Source of the DNA: Actinomadura alba
GTDB lineage: Bacteria; Actinomycetota; Actinomycetes; Streptosporangiales; Streptosporangiaceae
DNA length: 64,000 nucleotides
Reading direction: 5' to 3'
Assembly: GCF_014323705.1 (NCBI RefSeq)
Contig: NZ_JABVEC010000021.1
Span: 87,060 to 151,059 of the forward strand
The stretch's first letter is position 1. Each line of letters opens with the position of its first letter. The notes under the pieces are model-generated. The model saw nothing but the letters and a program-made list of their open reading frames with translations, was not told where the DNA came from and made no database searches. Positions 53,508 through 62,268 of this stretch are shown here, piece by piece. Both the position numbers and the translations under genes were made by a program.

Positions 53508-53603
53508 GAGCGTCCTTCCGGGGAGGGTCGGGAGGAGGGGCGGGGAACGAGGGGTCGGCCGGAGGAGCGGCCACTCGTGGGGCGGCCGGACGCGCCGGAC
53601 CGA

Positions 53604-54644
53604 TCAGGGCTCGACGGTCACCTTCACCGCCTCGCCGCGGGCGACGATGTCGATCGCGTCGAGGACGGAGCCGAGCGGCCGCCGGTGGGTGATGAGGTCG
53701 TCGACCGGTACCTGCCCGCCGGCGATGAGCTCCAGCGCCCGGGTGTTGTGCGCGGGGGTGGAGCCGTTGGCGCCGACGATGGTCAGCTCACGGTAGTGCA
53801 CCAGGTTCGAGTCGCAGGCGATGATCGGGTCGTCCTTGGGCAGCCCGCCGAAGAAGCTGATCCGGCCGCGCCGCGCGGCCATCCGGATGGCCTGCTCCTG
53901 CGCCGCTCCGGCCGCCGCCGCCGTGATGACCACGTCCGGGCCGTGTCCTTCGGTGAGGTCGAGGGCGGCCTGCACGATGTCGGTCTCGGCGGAGCAGATC
54001 ACGGCGTCCGGCTTGACCAGGGCCGCGGCCTGGTCGAGGCGGGACCGGTTGAGGTCGGCGAGGAACACCCGCCCGGCGCCGTTCGCGCGTGCCATGCGTA
54101 CGTGCAGGCAGCCGATCGGCCCGGACCCGATGACCATCACGTCGTCGCCGTCCCCGACCCGGGCCAGCTCCTGGCCGTTCAGGACGCACGCGAGCGGCTC
54201 TGCCACCGACGCCTCGGCGAAGGAGACCGCGGCGGGGATCCGGTTGACGCCGTCGACGGCGAGGACCTTCGCGGGAATGATCATGTATTCGGCGAAGCCG
54301 CCGTCGTAGTGGTAGCCGATCGACTCCTGGAACGCGCAGACCGCCATGCGGCCCCGCAGGCAGTCCCGGCACTTCCCGCACGGGATCGCGGCGATCACCT
54401 GCACCGGGTCGCCGGACGCCCATTCCGTGACGCCCTCGCCGACCTCCACGATCTCGCCGGCCACCTCGTGCCCCATGACACGCGGCGGGACGATGTGGTG
54501 GTGGCCGAACCGAGAGATCTTGACGTCGGTGCCGCAGGTGGAGCAGTTGCGGACCCGGATCTTCAGTTCGCCCGGGGCGGGACTCGGCTCGGGGGCGTCC
54601 TCGAGCCGGATGTCGCCGGGAGCGTAGAAACGAGCGACCTTCAT
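53604..54644 (-). CDS. Zinc-dependent polyol(-phosphate) dehydrogenase
   Basis: 346 residues, ATG 54644 overlapping the IIA stop (ATGA). Medium-chain dehydrogenase: catalytic zinc ligands C37, H59 and E60, structural zinc C89, C92, C95 and C103, and a nucleotide motif VIGSGPIGCLHVRMA. Its place in a PTS operon suggests oxidation of a phosphorylated sugar alcohol, in the manner of GatD or SorD-type enzymes. The exact substrate is inferred from context only. Confidence 0.85.
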   Translation of the reverse strand: MKVARFYAPGDIRLEDAPEPSPAPGELKIRVRNCSTCGTDVKISRFGHHHIVPPRVMGHEVAGEIVEVGEGVTEWASGDPVQVIAAIPCGKCRDCLRGRMAVCAFQESIGYHYDGGFAEYMIIPAKVLAVDGVNRIPAAVSFAEASVAEPLACVLNGQELARVGDGDDVMVIGSGPIGCLHVRMARANGAGRVFLADLNRSRLDQAAALVKPDAVICSAETDIVQAALDLTEGHGPDVVITAAAAGAAQEQAIRMAARRGRISFFGGLPKDDPIIACDSNLVHYRELTIVGANGSTPAHNTRALELIAGGQVPVDDLITHRRPLGSVLDAIDIVARGEAVKVTVEP

Positions 54645-55099
54645 GATGCCGGAGCGCCTTCCGTGGGTTGGAGGAGACCGAGGATCTCCTCGTGGGTGGT
54701 GGCCTCGCGCAGTGCGCGGGCCCGCTCGGGGTCGAGCAGGACCTCCGCGAGCTGGGCGAGGACCGCGACATGGCCGTCGCCGCGGGCGGCGATGCCGATG
54801 CAGACCGAGACCGTCTCGCCGTTCCAGTCCACTCCGCCGGGGAAGCGGAGCACGGCGAGGGCGTCGCGGACCACGGAGTCCTTGCCGTCCGTGGTGCCGT
54901 GCGGGATGGCGACGCCCTCGCCGAGGTAGGTCGGCACCGACCGCTCGCGGGCGAGCATGGTGTCGACGTACGGCTCCAGCACGGCGCCGATGTCGACGAG
55001 CGCCCGCCCGCACTGCCGGATCGCGTCGTCGCGGTCCGCGGCCACCGCGTCGAGGCGGATGCCCCGGGGGTCCAGCAGGGCGGTCAGGCCGTCAGACAT
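54641..55099 (-). CDS. PTS IIA, fructose/mannitol type
   Basis: 152 residues. Phosphorylated His67 lies in VAIPHGTTDGKD, the family signature. ATG 55099 overlaps the IIB stop by 8 bp. It carries phosphate from HPr to IIB. Confidence 0.9.
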   Translation of the reverse strand: MSDGLTALLDPRGIRLDAVAADRDDAIRQCGRALVDIGAVLEPYVDTMLARERSVPTYLGEGVAIPHGTTDGKDSVVRDALAVLRFPGGVDWNGETVSVCIGIAARGDGHVAVLAQLAEVLLDPERARALREATTHEEILGLLQPTEGAPAS

Positions 55100-55400
55100 C
55101 GAGGTCGCCGCCCTCTTTGATGATGGTCACGAGCCGCTTGACCGCCGGGTCGCCGATGAACACCTCGAAGGGCACGACGGGAATGCCGGGCGCCGCTTGC
55201 CGGGCGCGCGTCGCGAGCTCGGAGTGGGTGACCACGATGTCGGCGTCCGCCGGGATCGAGGCGACCGGCGTGTGGCTCACCTCGACCGGGAACTTCTTCA
55301 GCTCCTTGCGGAGCTGGGCGGCCAGCATGACGCTGCTGCCCATCCCGGCGTCGCACGCGACGATCAGCTTGTGGATGTCCTTGCCGTTGATGGCGGCCAT
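55092..55400 (-). CDS. PTS IIB, mannitol/lactose-cellobiose fold
   Basis: 102 residues, ATG 55400 with AAGGAG upstream. Phosphorylated Cys16 in VACDAGMGSSVML. In the classic mannitol system IIB is fused to IIC; here it is a free protein. Confidence 0.9.
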   Translation of the reverse strand: MAAINGKDIHKLIVACDAGMGSSVMLAAQLRKELKKFPVEVSHTPVASIPADADIVVTHSELATRARQAAPGIPVVPFEVFIGDPAVKRLVTIIKEGGDLDV

Positions 55401-55538
55401 CGAAGATCACTCCTTGGGAGAGGCGGACTGCGGTTGTGAGGAGGCCGGGCGGGCCGGCTCGGCCGTGGCCGTCGTGGTCTGTGCGCGGGTGCCGGAGGTG
55501 GCCCCGGCCTGCGCCCGGGTCTCGGTGTCAGTGGCGGT

Positions 55539-56678
55539 CTAGCCGGTGCGCGCCGCGCGGTCGTCGTCGGCCGTCTTGTCGCTCGCGGCCTCGGCGCCGT
55601 CGCCGTCGGTTTCTCCGCCGGTACGTTCCTCGGCGAGCTTGCCGAACCCGAGCAGCGCGGACCCGACGGCGAACGACACGGCCGCGGAGGCCAGCACGCC
55701 GGCGTACACACCGAACCAACCGTCCTTGGGGGTCTGCGCGACGTAGGCGAAGATGCTGCCGGGCGCGGGCGGCGCGACCAGGCCGGCGTCGGTGGCCAGG
55801 AAGATCGCGACACCAGTGGCGCCGCCGGCGATGGCGGCCAGGATCATCCGCGGCTTCATCAGGATGTACGGGAAGTAGATCTCGTGGATCCCACCGAAGA
55901 ACTGGATGATGATCGCCGCAGGAGCGGTCGCCCGGAGCCGCCGCGGGCCGAAGAACAGGTACGCGAGGAGCACGCCGAGGCCGGGCCCGGGGTTGGTCTC
56001 CAGCATGAACATGATCGACTTACCGGCCTCGGCGGCCTGCTGAACGCCGAGCGGGCTGAGCACGCCGTGGTTGATGGCGTTGTTGAGGAACAGCACCTTG
56101 GCCGGCTCGATGAGGACCGACGCGAGCGGCATGATGTCGTGCTCGATCAGCCAGTCGACGCCGTTGCCGGCGGCGTCGGTGAAGGTCCGCACCACCGGGC
56201 CGATGGCCTTCATCCCGGCCACGGCCATCAGCATGCCGAGGATGCCGGCCGAGAAGTTGTCGACGAGCATCTCGAAGCCCGGGCGCACCCGGTCCTGGAT
56301 GAGATCGTCGAACAGCTTCATCAGGTACGCGGCCAGCGGTCCGATGATCATCGCGCCGAGGAACATCGGCACTTCGGACCCGACGACCACGCCCATCGTG
56401 GCGACGGCGCCGACGACGGCGCCGCGCTGGTCGTGCACCATCCGGCCGCCCGTATAACCGATCAGTACGGGGAGCAGGACCTTGACCATCGGGTCGACCA
56501 GCTCGGCGAGCTCCTTGTTCGGGAGCCAGCCGGTGTCGATGAACAGCGCGGTGATGAGTCCCCAGGCGATGAAGGCCCCGATGTTGGGCATCACCATCCC
56601 GGCGAGGTGGGCTCCCACGCGCTGGACATTGGCCTTGAGTCCGCTGCCGGTGGGCTGCGGAGTGTAAGTGGTTGCCAT
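55539..56678 (-). CDS. PTS IIC, mannitol type
   Basis: 379 residues, ATG 56678 with AGGAGG 7 bases upstream. About ten hydrophobic segments. GGIHEIYFPYILMKP is the signature of mannitol-family IIC domains, where the GGIHE glutamate takes part in sugar binding. NIGAFIAWGLITALFI is the first helix. The C-terminus is a hydrophilic tail rich in Asp, Glu and Thr, with no IIB domain attached. It forms the membrane channel for the sugar alcohol. Confidence 0.9.
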   Translation of the reverse strand: MATTYTPQPTGSGLKANVQRVGAHLAGMVMPNIGAFIAWGLITALFIDTGWLPNKELAELVDPMVKVLLPVLIGYTGGRMVHDQRGAVVGAVATMGVVVGSEVPMFLGAMIIGPLAAYLMKLFDDLIQDRVRPGFEMLVDNFSAGILGMLMAVAGMKAIGPVVRTFTDAAGNGVDWLIEHDIMPLASVLIEPAKVLFLNNAINHGVLSPLGVQQAAEAGKSIMFMLETNPGPGLGVLLAYLFFGPRRLRATAPAAIIIQFFGGIHEIYFPYILMKPRMILAAIAGGATGVAIFLATDAGLVAPPAPGSIFAYVAQTPKDGWFGVYAGVLASAAVSFAVGSALLGFGKLAEERTGGETDGDGAEAASDKTADDDRAARTG

Positions 56679-56761
56679 GAGCGACCTCCTGGCGGAGCTG
56701 TCTGAGGGGGTTGGGGTGGGGGTGAGTTGGGGCGGCGGGGTCGGCGGGGTCGGCTGTTCGG

Positions 56762-57700
56762 TCAGGTGAGCAGCGGCCGGCGGGGGTCCGGCCGGTGATG
56801 GATGTGTACGTCGTCGCGCCGGATGTCCCGCGGCAGCGGCATCCGGCTGTCGGGCATGCGCACGGCGGCCGCACCCCAGGCCAGCCCCTCCGCGAGGGCC
56901 GTGGCGCCCCGCGCCCCGGCCCGCAGGAATCCGGCCAGCAGCGCGTCGCCGGCGCCGACGGTGTTCCTCGGCGCGGCGACATGGGCCTCGCCGGTGACGA
57001 CCCCGTCCGGCCCGACGAGGATGGCTCCGGAGGCGCCGAGGCTCGCCAGCACCGTGTGCGCCCCGCGCTCGCGGAGTTCCTCGGCCGCCTCGATGGCGTC
57101 CGCCACGGAGTCGATCGGCCGTCCGACGGCCTCGGCCAGCTCTTCCCGGTTGGGCTTGATCAGGTCGGGGCCGGCCTCGACCGCCTCCTGCAACGGCGGG
57201 CCGCTGCTGTCGATGGCCACCTGCACTCCGGCGTCGGCGCAGGACCTGCACAGCTCGGCGTAGAAGCCGTTCGGCACGCCGGGCGGCAGGCTTCCGCAGG
57301 CCACCACCCATGAGGCGGTCCCGGCCTCGGTGAGCACCACCTCGGCGATGCGGTCCAGTTCCGTACGGGAGAGCGGGCCGCCGGGCTCGTTCAGTTTGGT
57401 GACCACACCGTCGGGTTCGACGATGGTCACGTTCGATCGGGTGCGTCCGTCGACCTCGACGGCGTGGAGCGGTATCTCGTCGGCCTCGAGCAACCGGACC
57501 AGCTGGTCGCCGTCGGAGCCGCCGACCGTGATGACGGCCCGGGTGCCGACTCCGCCCGCGAGCAGGGCGCGGGAGACGTTGACGCCCTTGCCGCCCGGGT
57601 CGAGCCGCGCGGACCTCGCACGGATCATGGCACCGGGGACGAGGCGGTCGACCTCGATCGTCCGATCGAGGCTGGGGTTGAGCGTCACGGTGAGGATCAC
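56762..57700 (-). CDS. PfkB-family 1-phosphofructokinase/tagatose-6-phosphate kinase-like
   Basis: 312 residues from GTG 57700, overlapping the regulator stop. LNPSLDRTIEVDRLVPG, LDPGGKGVNVSRAL and NTVGAGDALLAGF (catalytic Asp) are the FruK/LacC-type motifs. It phosphorylates a sugar phosphate to a bisphosphate. With the Zn dehydrogenase it would complete a polyol-phosphate to ketose-bisphosphate route. Confidence 0.85.
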   Translation of the reverse strand: MILTVTLNPSLDRTIEVDRLVPGAMIRARSARLDPGGKGVNVSRALLAGGVGTRAVITVGGSDGDQLVRLLEADEIPLHAVEVDGRTRSNVTIVEPDGVVTKLNEPGGPLSRTELDRIAEVVLTEAGTASWVVACGSLPPGVPNGFYAELCRSCADAGVQVAIDSSGPPLQEAVEAGPDLIKPNREELAEAVGRPIDSVADAIEAAEELRERGAHTVLASLGASGAILVGPDGVVTGEAHVAAPRNTVGAGDALLAGFLRAGARGATALAEGLAWGAAAVRMPDSRMPLPRDIRRDDVHIHHRPDPRRPLLT

Positions 57701-58458
57701 GTGCTGACCACCCTCAGGCCGATCTGCTCGAAGTCGTCCACCAGATCGGAGTGCAGGCCGGTGTCGGTGATGAGCGTGTCGATGTCGGCGAGCGTGGCGA
57801 ACCGGGCGAAGTAGTCATTGCCGACCTTGGTGTGGTCGGCCAGCACCACGGCGCGGCGGGCAGAGCCGATCATGGCCCGCTTCACCGAGGCCTCCGCCGG
57901 GTCCGGAGTGGTGAAGCCGCATTCGACGGACATCCCGTTGGTGCCCATGAAGGCGACGTCGACGTGGATCTGCGACAGCATCTGCAGGTTCCAGTCGTCG
58001 ACCGTCGCCAGCGTGCGGGGCCGTACCCTGCCGCCCAGCATGACGACCGTGAGGTTCGGGCGGGCCGCCAGCGACACCGCGAGCGGCGGCGCGTTCACCA
58101 CAACGGTGAGCTCACGCTCCATCGGCAGCAGGTTGGCCAGCCGCTCGGTGGTCGAACCGGCGTCGATGATGATCGCGCCGTCCTCGGGCAGCTCGGCCAG
58201 CGCGGCCTTGGCGATGCGCTCCTTCTCCTGGGTCATCACGGCGTCCCGTGCGGCGAGTGCCGGCTCGAAGCCGAGCCGCTCGATCGGGATCGCGCCGCCG
58301 TGCACCCGCCGGATCACGCCGGACCGCTCGAGCGTCGTCAGGTCCCGGCGGATCGTCTCGCTGGTGACGGACAGTTCGTCGGCCAGTCGGACGACGTCGA
58401 CACGTCCGTTCTCCCTGGCCTGGCGCAGGATCTCCTGCTGCCGCTCCTCCGCGAACAA
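57697..58458 (-). CDS. DeoR/GlpR-family repressor
   Basis: 253 residues, ATG 58458. N-terminal HTH (ERQQEILRQARENGRVDVVR; SVTSETIRRDLTTLERSGVI) and a DeoRC sugar-phosphate-sensing domain (IIIDAGSTTERLANLL; VVMLGGRVRPRTLATVDDWN). First gene of the PTS operon, overlapping pfkB by 4 bp, so it probably represses its own transcript until the sugar phosphate appears. Confidence 0.9.
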   Translation of the reverse strand: MFAEERQQEILRQARENGRVDVVRLADELSVTSETIRRDLTTLERSGVIRRVHGGAIPIERLGFEPALAARDAVMTQEKERIAKAALAELPEDGAIIIDAGSTTERLANLLPMERELTVVVNAPPLAVSLAARPNLTVVMLGGRVRPRTLATVDDWNLQMLSQIHVDVAFMGTNGMSVECGFTTPDPAEASVKRAMIGSARRAVVLADHTKVGNDYFARFATLADIDTLITDTGLHSDLVDDFEQIGLRVVST

Positions 58459-58463
58459 TGTTG

Positions 58464-58501
58464 TTTCACCACCGATTTCATCTGTGTTTCACTGTGTTTA
58501 C
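58464..58501. promoter_or_regulatory. Repeated DeoR-type operator
   Basis: TTTCAC/TTTCAT/TTTCAC/TTTAC recur at 58464, 58476, 58487 and 58497, that is every 10-12 bp (one helical turn), directly upstream of the DeoR start. This phasing suits an oligomeric repressor. Confidence 0.5.
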
Positions 58502-58632
58502 GCCTCCAGGTGTTGAATCGTCAAGGGTTATGCCGGTGGAATTCGCCTGATCTTCGGATGAGAGCAAGGGCGGGCCGCCAGCCGGCTCATGGGAGGAAGG
58601 TCGGACCGCCGGCCGGCTCGCCAGAGCGTTGT

Positions 58633-58690
58633 TCGGTGTCGGCGAACGCACGACCGAGAGCCGATCCGGTGGTTCGTTCGCCGACACCGA
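58633..58690. repeat. 16-bp inverted repeat
   Basis: TCGGTGTCGGCGAACG (58633-58648) is repeated inverted at 58675-58690, with a 26-base loop. Function unknown. Confidence 0.6.
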
Positions 58691-58945
58691 GCGCTGTTCG
58701 GCTGCTCGCGCGGCGGTCGCGCCGGGGGCACGGCGTCACTTGCCGCCCATCACCCCGACCTGGACGAAGACAAATGGGTACGGCTTCAGCACACGCTCAT
58801 GGACCCGCAGATGGCCTTCGTGAACGCAGCCCGTCAGGATCTCGACCGCAGGCAACCCCGGCTCACAGTCCGCCCGGGTGGCCCTTCATCCAGCGCACAG
58901 GGACAGACGGCACTACTCCGGGCGCATAGCCGACGGCCGTAAAAC

Positions 58946-60913
58946 TCAGGCGAGACGGGTGAGGAGGTCGCGGGCGAGGTCGGCCAGGACGTTGTCGTCG
59001 TGCGGCGTTCCGTCGTTCGTGCCGTCGAAGAGCAGGCGGCGCGGCGAGTCGGCCAGCCGGCGCAGTGCCGGTTCCAACGATGCCGGTTCCAGCGACGCCG
59101 GTTCCAGCGACGCCGGTTCCAGCGACACCGGTTCCAGCGACACCGGGGCCGAGCCGAGGTCGGTGAGCGCGCGCATCGCATGCATGCCCAAGGGGGTCGC
59201 GTCGATCGCGGAGGTGATGACCTCGGTCGCCGTCGGGACTCCGGTCCGCCGGAGCGCGATGGCGGCGTTCACCCGTACCCAGTCGCTCTCGGCTGTGAGC
59301 AGGGATTCGAGACGGTCGGTGAGTTCCGCCCCGTCATGGCCAAGGCGACCGGCGCTTTCGATCACCCAGTGGTCGGGCTCGCCGCCGCCGAGCAGGTCAC
59401 CGAAGGTCTCCAGGGCGATCGCGGGGTCGCCGGTGATCCGGTAATGGGCGAGTGCCGCGTGCGAGCGCAGTGTCGGGTTCCCGGCCGGGGAGGTCCGCGG
59501 ACCCGCGGCCCGGGGGTGACGTTTCGGCAGGCAGATCTCGGCGAGCAGGGGTGCCGCCTGGCCGGCGCCCGGCCCCAGCTCACCGAGCGTCATGCACACT
59601 GCCAGCGCGGCCTTGCCCGCGCGCACCATCGCGACCAGGTCGGGCACCGCCGCGAGCGCCGCCTCTCCCAAGTACGGCAGCCCTTGGACCAGTGTGATGG
59701 CCAGGTTGTTGCCGCCTATCGAGGCTCCATCGATGTCGCGCAGCCGCGACGTGAGGAGCGGTGCGAGGCCGGCGGCCCGCTCGCCGAACTCGGTCATCAC
59801 GGCCATCAGCGCGTGGCGGGGCGGCTCGGTCATGTCCAGCGCCCGCTCCGCCAGCGTCAGGCAGTACGGATCGCGGAACCGGGCGAGCGCCGCCAGCGCC
59901 GCCCCTGGGTGGTCGCCGGCGACGTCGCGGATCCGCTCCAGGGCCGCCTCGTCCGGATCGTCGATCCTGGTGGCGAGCCGGGCTATCCGGTACAGGGTGT
60001 TGTCGAGGTATTGCGGGTCGGTCTCGTGCGGCAGGCGCTCGATGAGTACGGGAAGGCACCCGGCCTCGCGGCCGCGCCACTTGTCGGCGATGTCCCAGGC
60101 CAGCCAGGAGGCTTCTCTCGTCTTGACCCCGCGGCGCGCGAGCCGGGCGGCCACGGAGAGGGCGGCGTCCGGGTCCTCGGCGAGTTTGTCGTCGAAGAGT
60201 GGGTCGCTCTCCGACCGACCCGGCCACGGCAGATCGAATCCGTCGGCGCCGTCGGCGTAGGCCTCGGCGAGCGCGTCCACCAAGTCTGGCGGGAACGGGC
60301 GGGCCGTGGCGCGCAGCAGGGCGATCGCCGAGGCGACGCGGACCGCGGGTGCCGGATCGTCCAGGCCGGCGCGGTGCCGGCGCTCCGAGGCGTCCAGGTC
60401 GAGGTCGACCCGCGCCAAGGTGGTCATCAGGTCGGCACGTACCTGGACGTCGGGATCGGCGGCGAGCCGTTCGAGCAGGAGCGGCAGGTGCGAGAAGGCG
60501 ACCTCGGGAAGCGTGACGAGTACGCGGAGCAGCGCGCGGCGCACCTGCGGATCGGGATCGTCCATCAGGGGGAGCAGCCGGGGGAGCGCGTCCTCGACGG
60601 CGGTGCGCACCTGGGCGATGCTGACGCCGCCGTCGATGTCGTTGCCGATCACCATCTCGGACAGGAGCATGAGGACGTCGTCGCGCCTGAGAGGGGCATG
60701 CACCGCGAGCCGCGTGAGGAACGGCACTGCAGGGGCGGAGGCGGAGTAGACCGTTCCCTGGTGGTAAATGGTGCCGCACAGTTCGTAGATGGCCTCGCCG
60801 CGGACCTCGTCGTCCTCGGACACCAGGCCGCGGAGCAGGTCGGGCACGTCCTCGGCCGGACCGTAGGCGTGGCTCAGTTTCGCCCAGTCGACGGTGTCGA
60901 GACCTTCCAGCAC
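58946..60913 (-). CDS. HEAT-repeat protein
   Basis: 655 residues, ATG 60913. About a dozen HEAT-like helical pairs (DPDPQVRRALLRVLVTL; DPDVQVRADLMTTLARVDLD; DDPAPAVRVASAIALLRATA; SDWVRVNAAIALRRTG). Near the C-terminus five copies of (V/A)SLEP form a short stalk. Cytoplasmic, no enzyme motif. HEAT solenoids act as protein-binding scaffolds; the partner is unknown. Confidence 0.8.
   Translation of the reverse strand: MLEGLDTVDWAKLSHAYGPAEDVPDLLRGLVSEDDEVRGEAIYELCGTIYHQGTVYSASAPAVPFLTRLAVHAPLRRDDVLMLLSEMVIGNDIDGGVSIAQVRTAVEDALPRLLPLMDDPDPQVRRALLRVLVTLPEVAFSHLPLLLERLAADPDVQVRADLMTTLARVDLDLDASERRHRAGLDDPAPAVRVASAIALLRATARPFPPDLVDALAEAYADGADGFDLPWPGRSESDPLFDDKLAEDPDAALSVAARLARRGVKTREASWLAWDIADKWRGREAGCLPVLIERLPHETDPQYLDNTLYRIARLATRIDDPDEAALERIRDVAGDHPGAALAALARFRDPYCLTLAERALDMTEPPRHALMAVMTEFGERAAGLAPLLTSRLRDIDGASIGGNNLAITLVQGLPYLGEAALAAVPDLVAMVRAGKAALAVCMTLGELGPGAGQAAPLLAEICLPKRHPRAAGPRTSPAGNPTLRSHAALAHYRITGDPAIALETFGDLLGGGEPDHWVIESAGRLGHDGAELTDRLESLLTAESDWVRVNAAIALRRTGVPTATEVITSAIDATPLGMHAMRALTDLGSAPVSLEPVSLEPASLEPASLEPASLEPALRRLADSPRRLLFDGTNDGTPHDDNVLADLARDLLTRLA
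59071..59145 (-). repeat. Five 15-bp tandem repeats
   Basis: GTTCCAGCGACGCCG and close variants repeat five times in frame, coding for SLEP-type pentapeptides in the HEAT protein. Copy number may vary between strains. Confidence 0.8.
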
Positions 60914-61100
60914 CGAGCCCTCCCGGACCTCCGCGTGACCGTCATTCCGCGGCGGCTACTCTATGACATGGTTTGACGGTAAATGATCCACAACGGCTAC
61001 GGGGAGTGTTCAGAGACCGTCCGACGGACGGGATCGGACATCGCCACCGGATGCGCGCGCCTCGGCGGCGCCTTGCGGGCGAAACAGAACGGAGCGGAAA

Positions 61101-61580
61101 GTGAAAGCGCTCCTCGAACTGCTCGGTTTCATGGTCGAGCGGCTGACCGGCACCCGTAAGAAGGGCGCGCGCCGGCTGCCTCGTGATTCGCGGCGCTCGT
61201 GGATCGTCGGCGCGGTCGTCGTGGCCGGACTGGCCGGGGCGCTCGCGATCTACGGGTTCTCCCGCGCTGCTGATCCTGCACCGTCGTCCCTACGGACGCC
61301 GTCGGCGGCGCCCACTGCCGAGGGGACACCGACCGTGGAGGGGACCGGTTCGCCGGAGAAGCCGATCCGCTCGGCGCCGGCACGTGCGACGCCGACCACG
61401 GGCCGTCAGGTGGCGGAGGGCTCGACGGCCGACCCGGAGCCGACGAGGACCGAGACGCAGCCGGCAGAGGCGCGTGGTGTGCGTAAAGGTGCGTCCTGCT
61501 CTGCGAAGGGCACGGTGGGCTACACCGACTCGGGCAAGCGGGTGACCTGTCAGGGGCCGGGGCGCTTGCGATGGCGCTGA
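61101..61580 (+). CDS. Small membrane-anchored hypothetical protein
   Basis: 159 residues from GTG 61101, with GGAGCGG ~5 bases upstream. A basic N-terminus, one TM helix (about 34-54, WIVGAVVVAGLAGALAIYGF), a ~75-residue Thr/Pro/Glu-rich stalk, and a short C-terminal motif GASCSAKGTVGYTDSGKRVT, then C. The two cysteines probably form a disulfide outside the cell. No function recognised. Confidence 0.65.
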   Translation: MKALLELLGFMVERLTGTRKKGARRLPRDSRRSWIVGAVVVAGLAGALAIYGFSRAADPAPSSLRTPSAAPTAEGTPTVEGTGSPEKPIRSAPARATPTTGRQVAEGSTADPEPTRTETQPAEARGVRKGASCSAKGTVGYTDSGKRVTCQGPGRLRWR

Positions 61581-61698
61581 CTGCGGCCGATCCGCGACCC
61601 ATTGATGACAAGAGGCGATCAGCCGCCACCGACCGCTTGTGATCTCGCTGTTGTACGCCTGATCCACGAGACTCCCTGGCTCATCACTTCTTCTCCGT

Positions 61699-62103
61699 TC
61701 ATTTCAGTAGTGCCCAGAGGATCTTGCCGGTGCCGCCGTTCTCGCTGCGCCAGCAGCCGAACTCGGCCGCCAGGGCCTGGGTGAGCATGAGCCCGCGCCC
61801 TGATTCGGCGTAGAGGTCTCGCACCGGCATGACCGGGTACGTGGGGGAGGAGTCCCAGACCTCGATGAGCGGGCGGCCGTCGTTCGCGCTGAGATAGACC
61901 CGTATCTCCTTGCCGGGCGTCTCGGCGATCGCATTGGTCACCAGCTCGCTCACGATGACGCAGGCGTCCTCCACCAGTTCCGGATGGCCGAGCGAGATCA
62001 GCTGGTGGCGCACGAACGTCCGCGCCAGACCGGGAGACTGCGGGACGGGGAACAGCGTGACCTCAAGGCGGGTCCTGCCCCGCATCGCCCTGATCGCGTC
62101 CAT
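61699..62103 (-). CDS. HATPase (RsbW-like) regulatory kinase
   Basis: 134 residues from ATG 62103, which has GGAAGG 6 bases upstream (ATG 62118 is earlier but without a site). N-box VSELVTNAIAE, G1 IEVWDSSP, G2 ESGRGLMLTQAL. These single-domain GHKL proteins are common next to Scr1/DUF397 genes in actinomycetes. It is divergent from the regulator, with the palindrome at 62205 between them. Confidence 0.85.
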   Translation of the reverse strand: MDAIRAMRGRTRLEVTLFPVPQSPGLARTFVRHQLISLGHPELVEDACVIVSELVTNAIAETPGKEIRVYLSANDGRPLIEVWDSSPTYPVMPVRDLYAESGRGLMLTQALAAEFGCWRSENGGTGKILWALLK

Positions 62104-62204
62104 CTGCAGCCTTCCCATGTGCCCGGTGACCGATTCCGTATGTCACTCTGGACCGGATGGCCGCTCGACGCATTCGGCGGTGCGAAGTCGTCGAATAGTC
62201 ATTT

Positions 62205-62218
62205 TCGACAATTGTCGA
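62205..62218. promoter_or_regulatory. 14-bp palindromic operator
   Basis: TCGACAATTGTCGA is a perfect palindrome located between the divergent HATPase and Scr1-type genes, 51 bp from the regulator's start. Likely autoregulatory site. Confidence 0.55.
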
Positions 62219-62268
62219 TGCTCGCCGAAGTCATAACGTCGCCCGGCGGGATGATCCACCATGGGCGC

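Larger units (their letters stand above)
58459..58945. other. Upstream region of the PTS operon
   Basis: 487 bp. Besides the DeoR sites and the inverted repeat at 58633-58690, there are two GACCGCCGGCCGGCTC-like direct repeats near 58575 and 58605. No gene is supported. Confidence 0.4.

Noticed and set aside
59000..60976. 658-residue plus-strand frame over the HEAT gene
   Set aside because: Mirror of the HEAT repeats with no recognisable domain; minus-strand codon positions carry the GC bias.
59000..62000. Conventional toxin-antitoxin pair around the HATPase and DUF397 genes
   Set aside because: Scr1/DUF397 genes are sometimes labelled as such, but no toxin domain is present; a regulatory role fits better.
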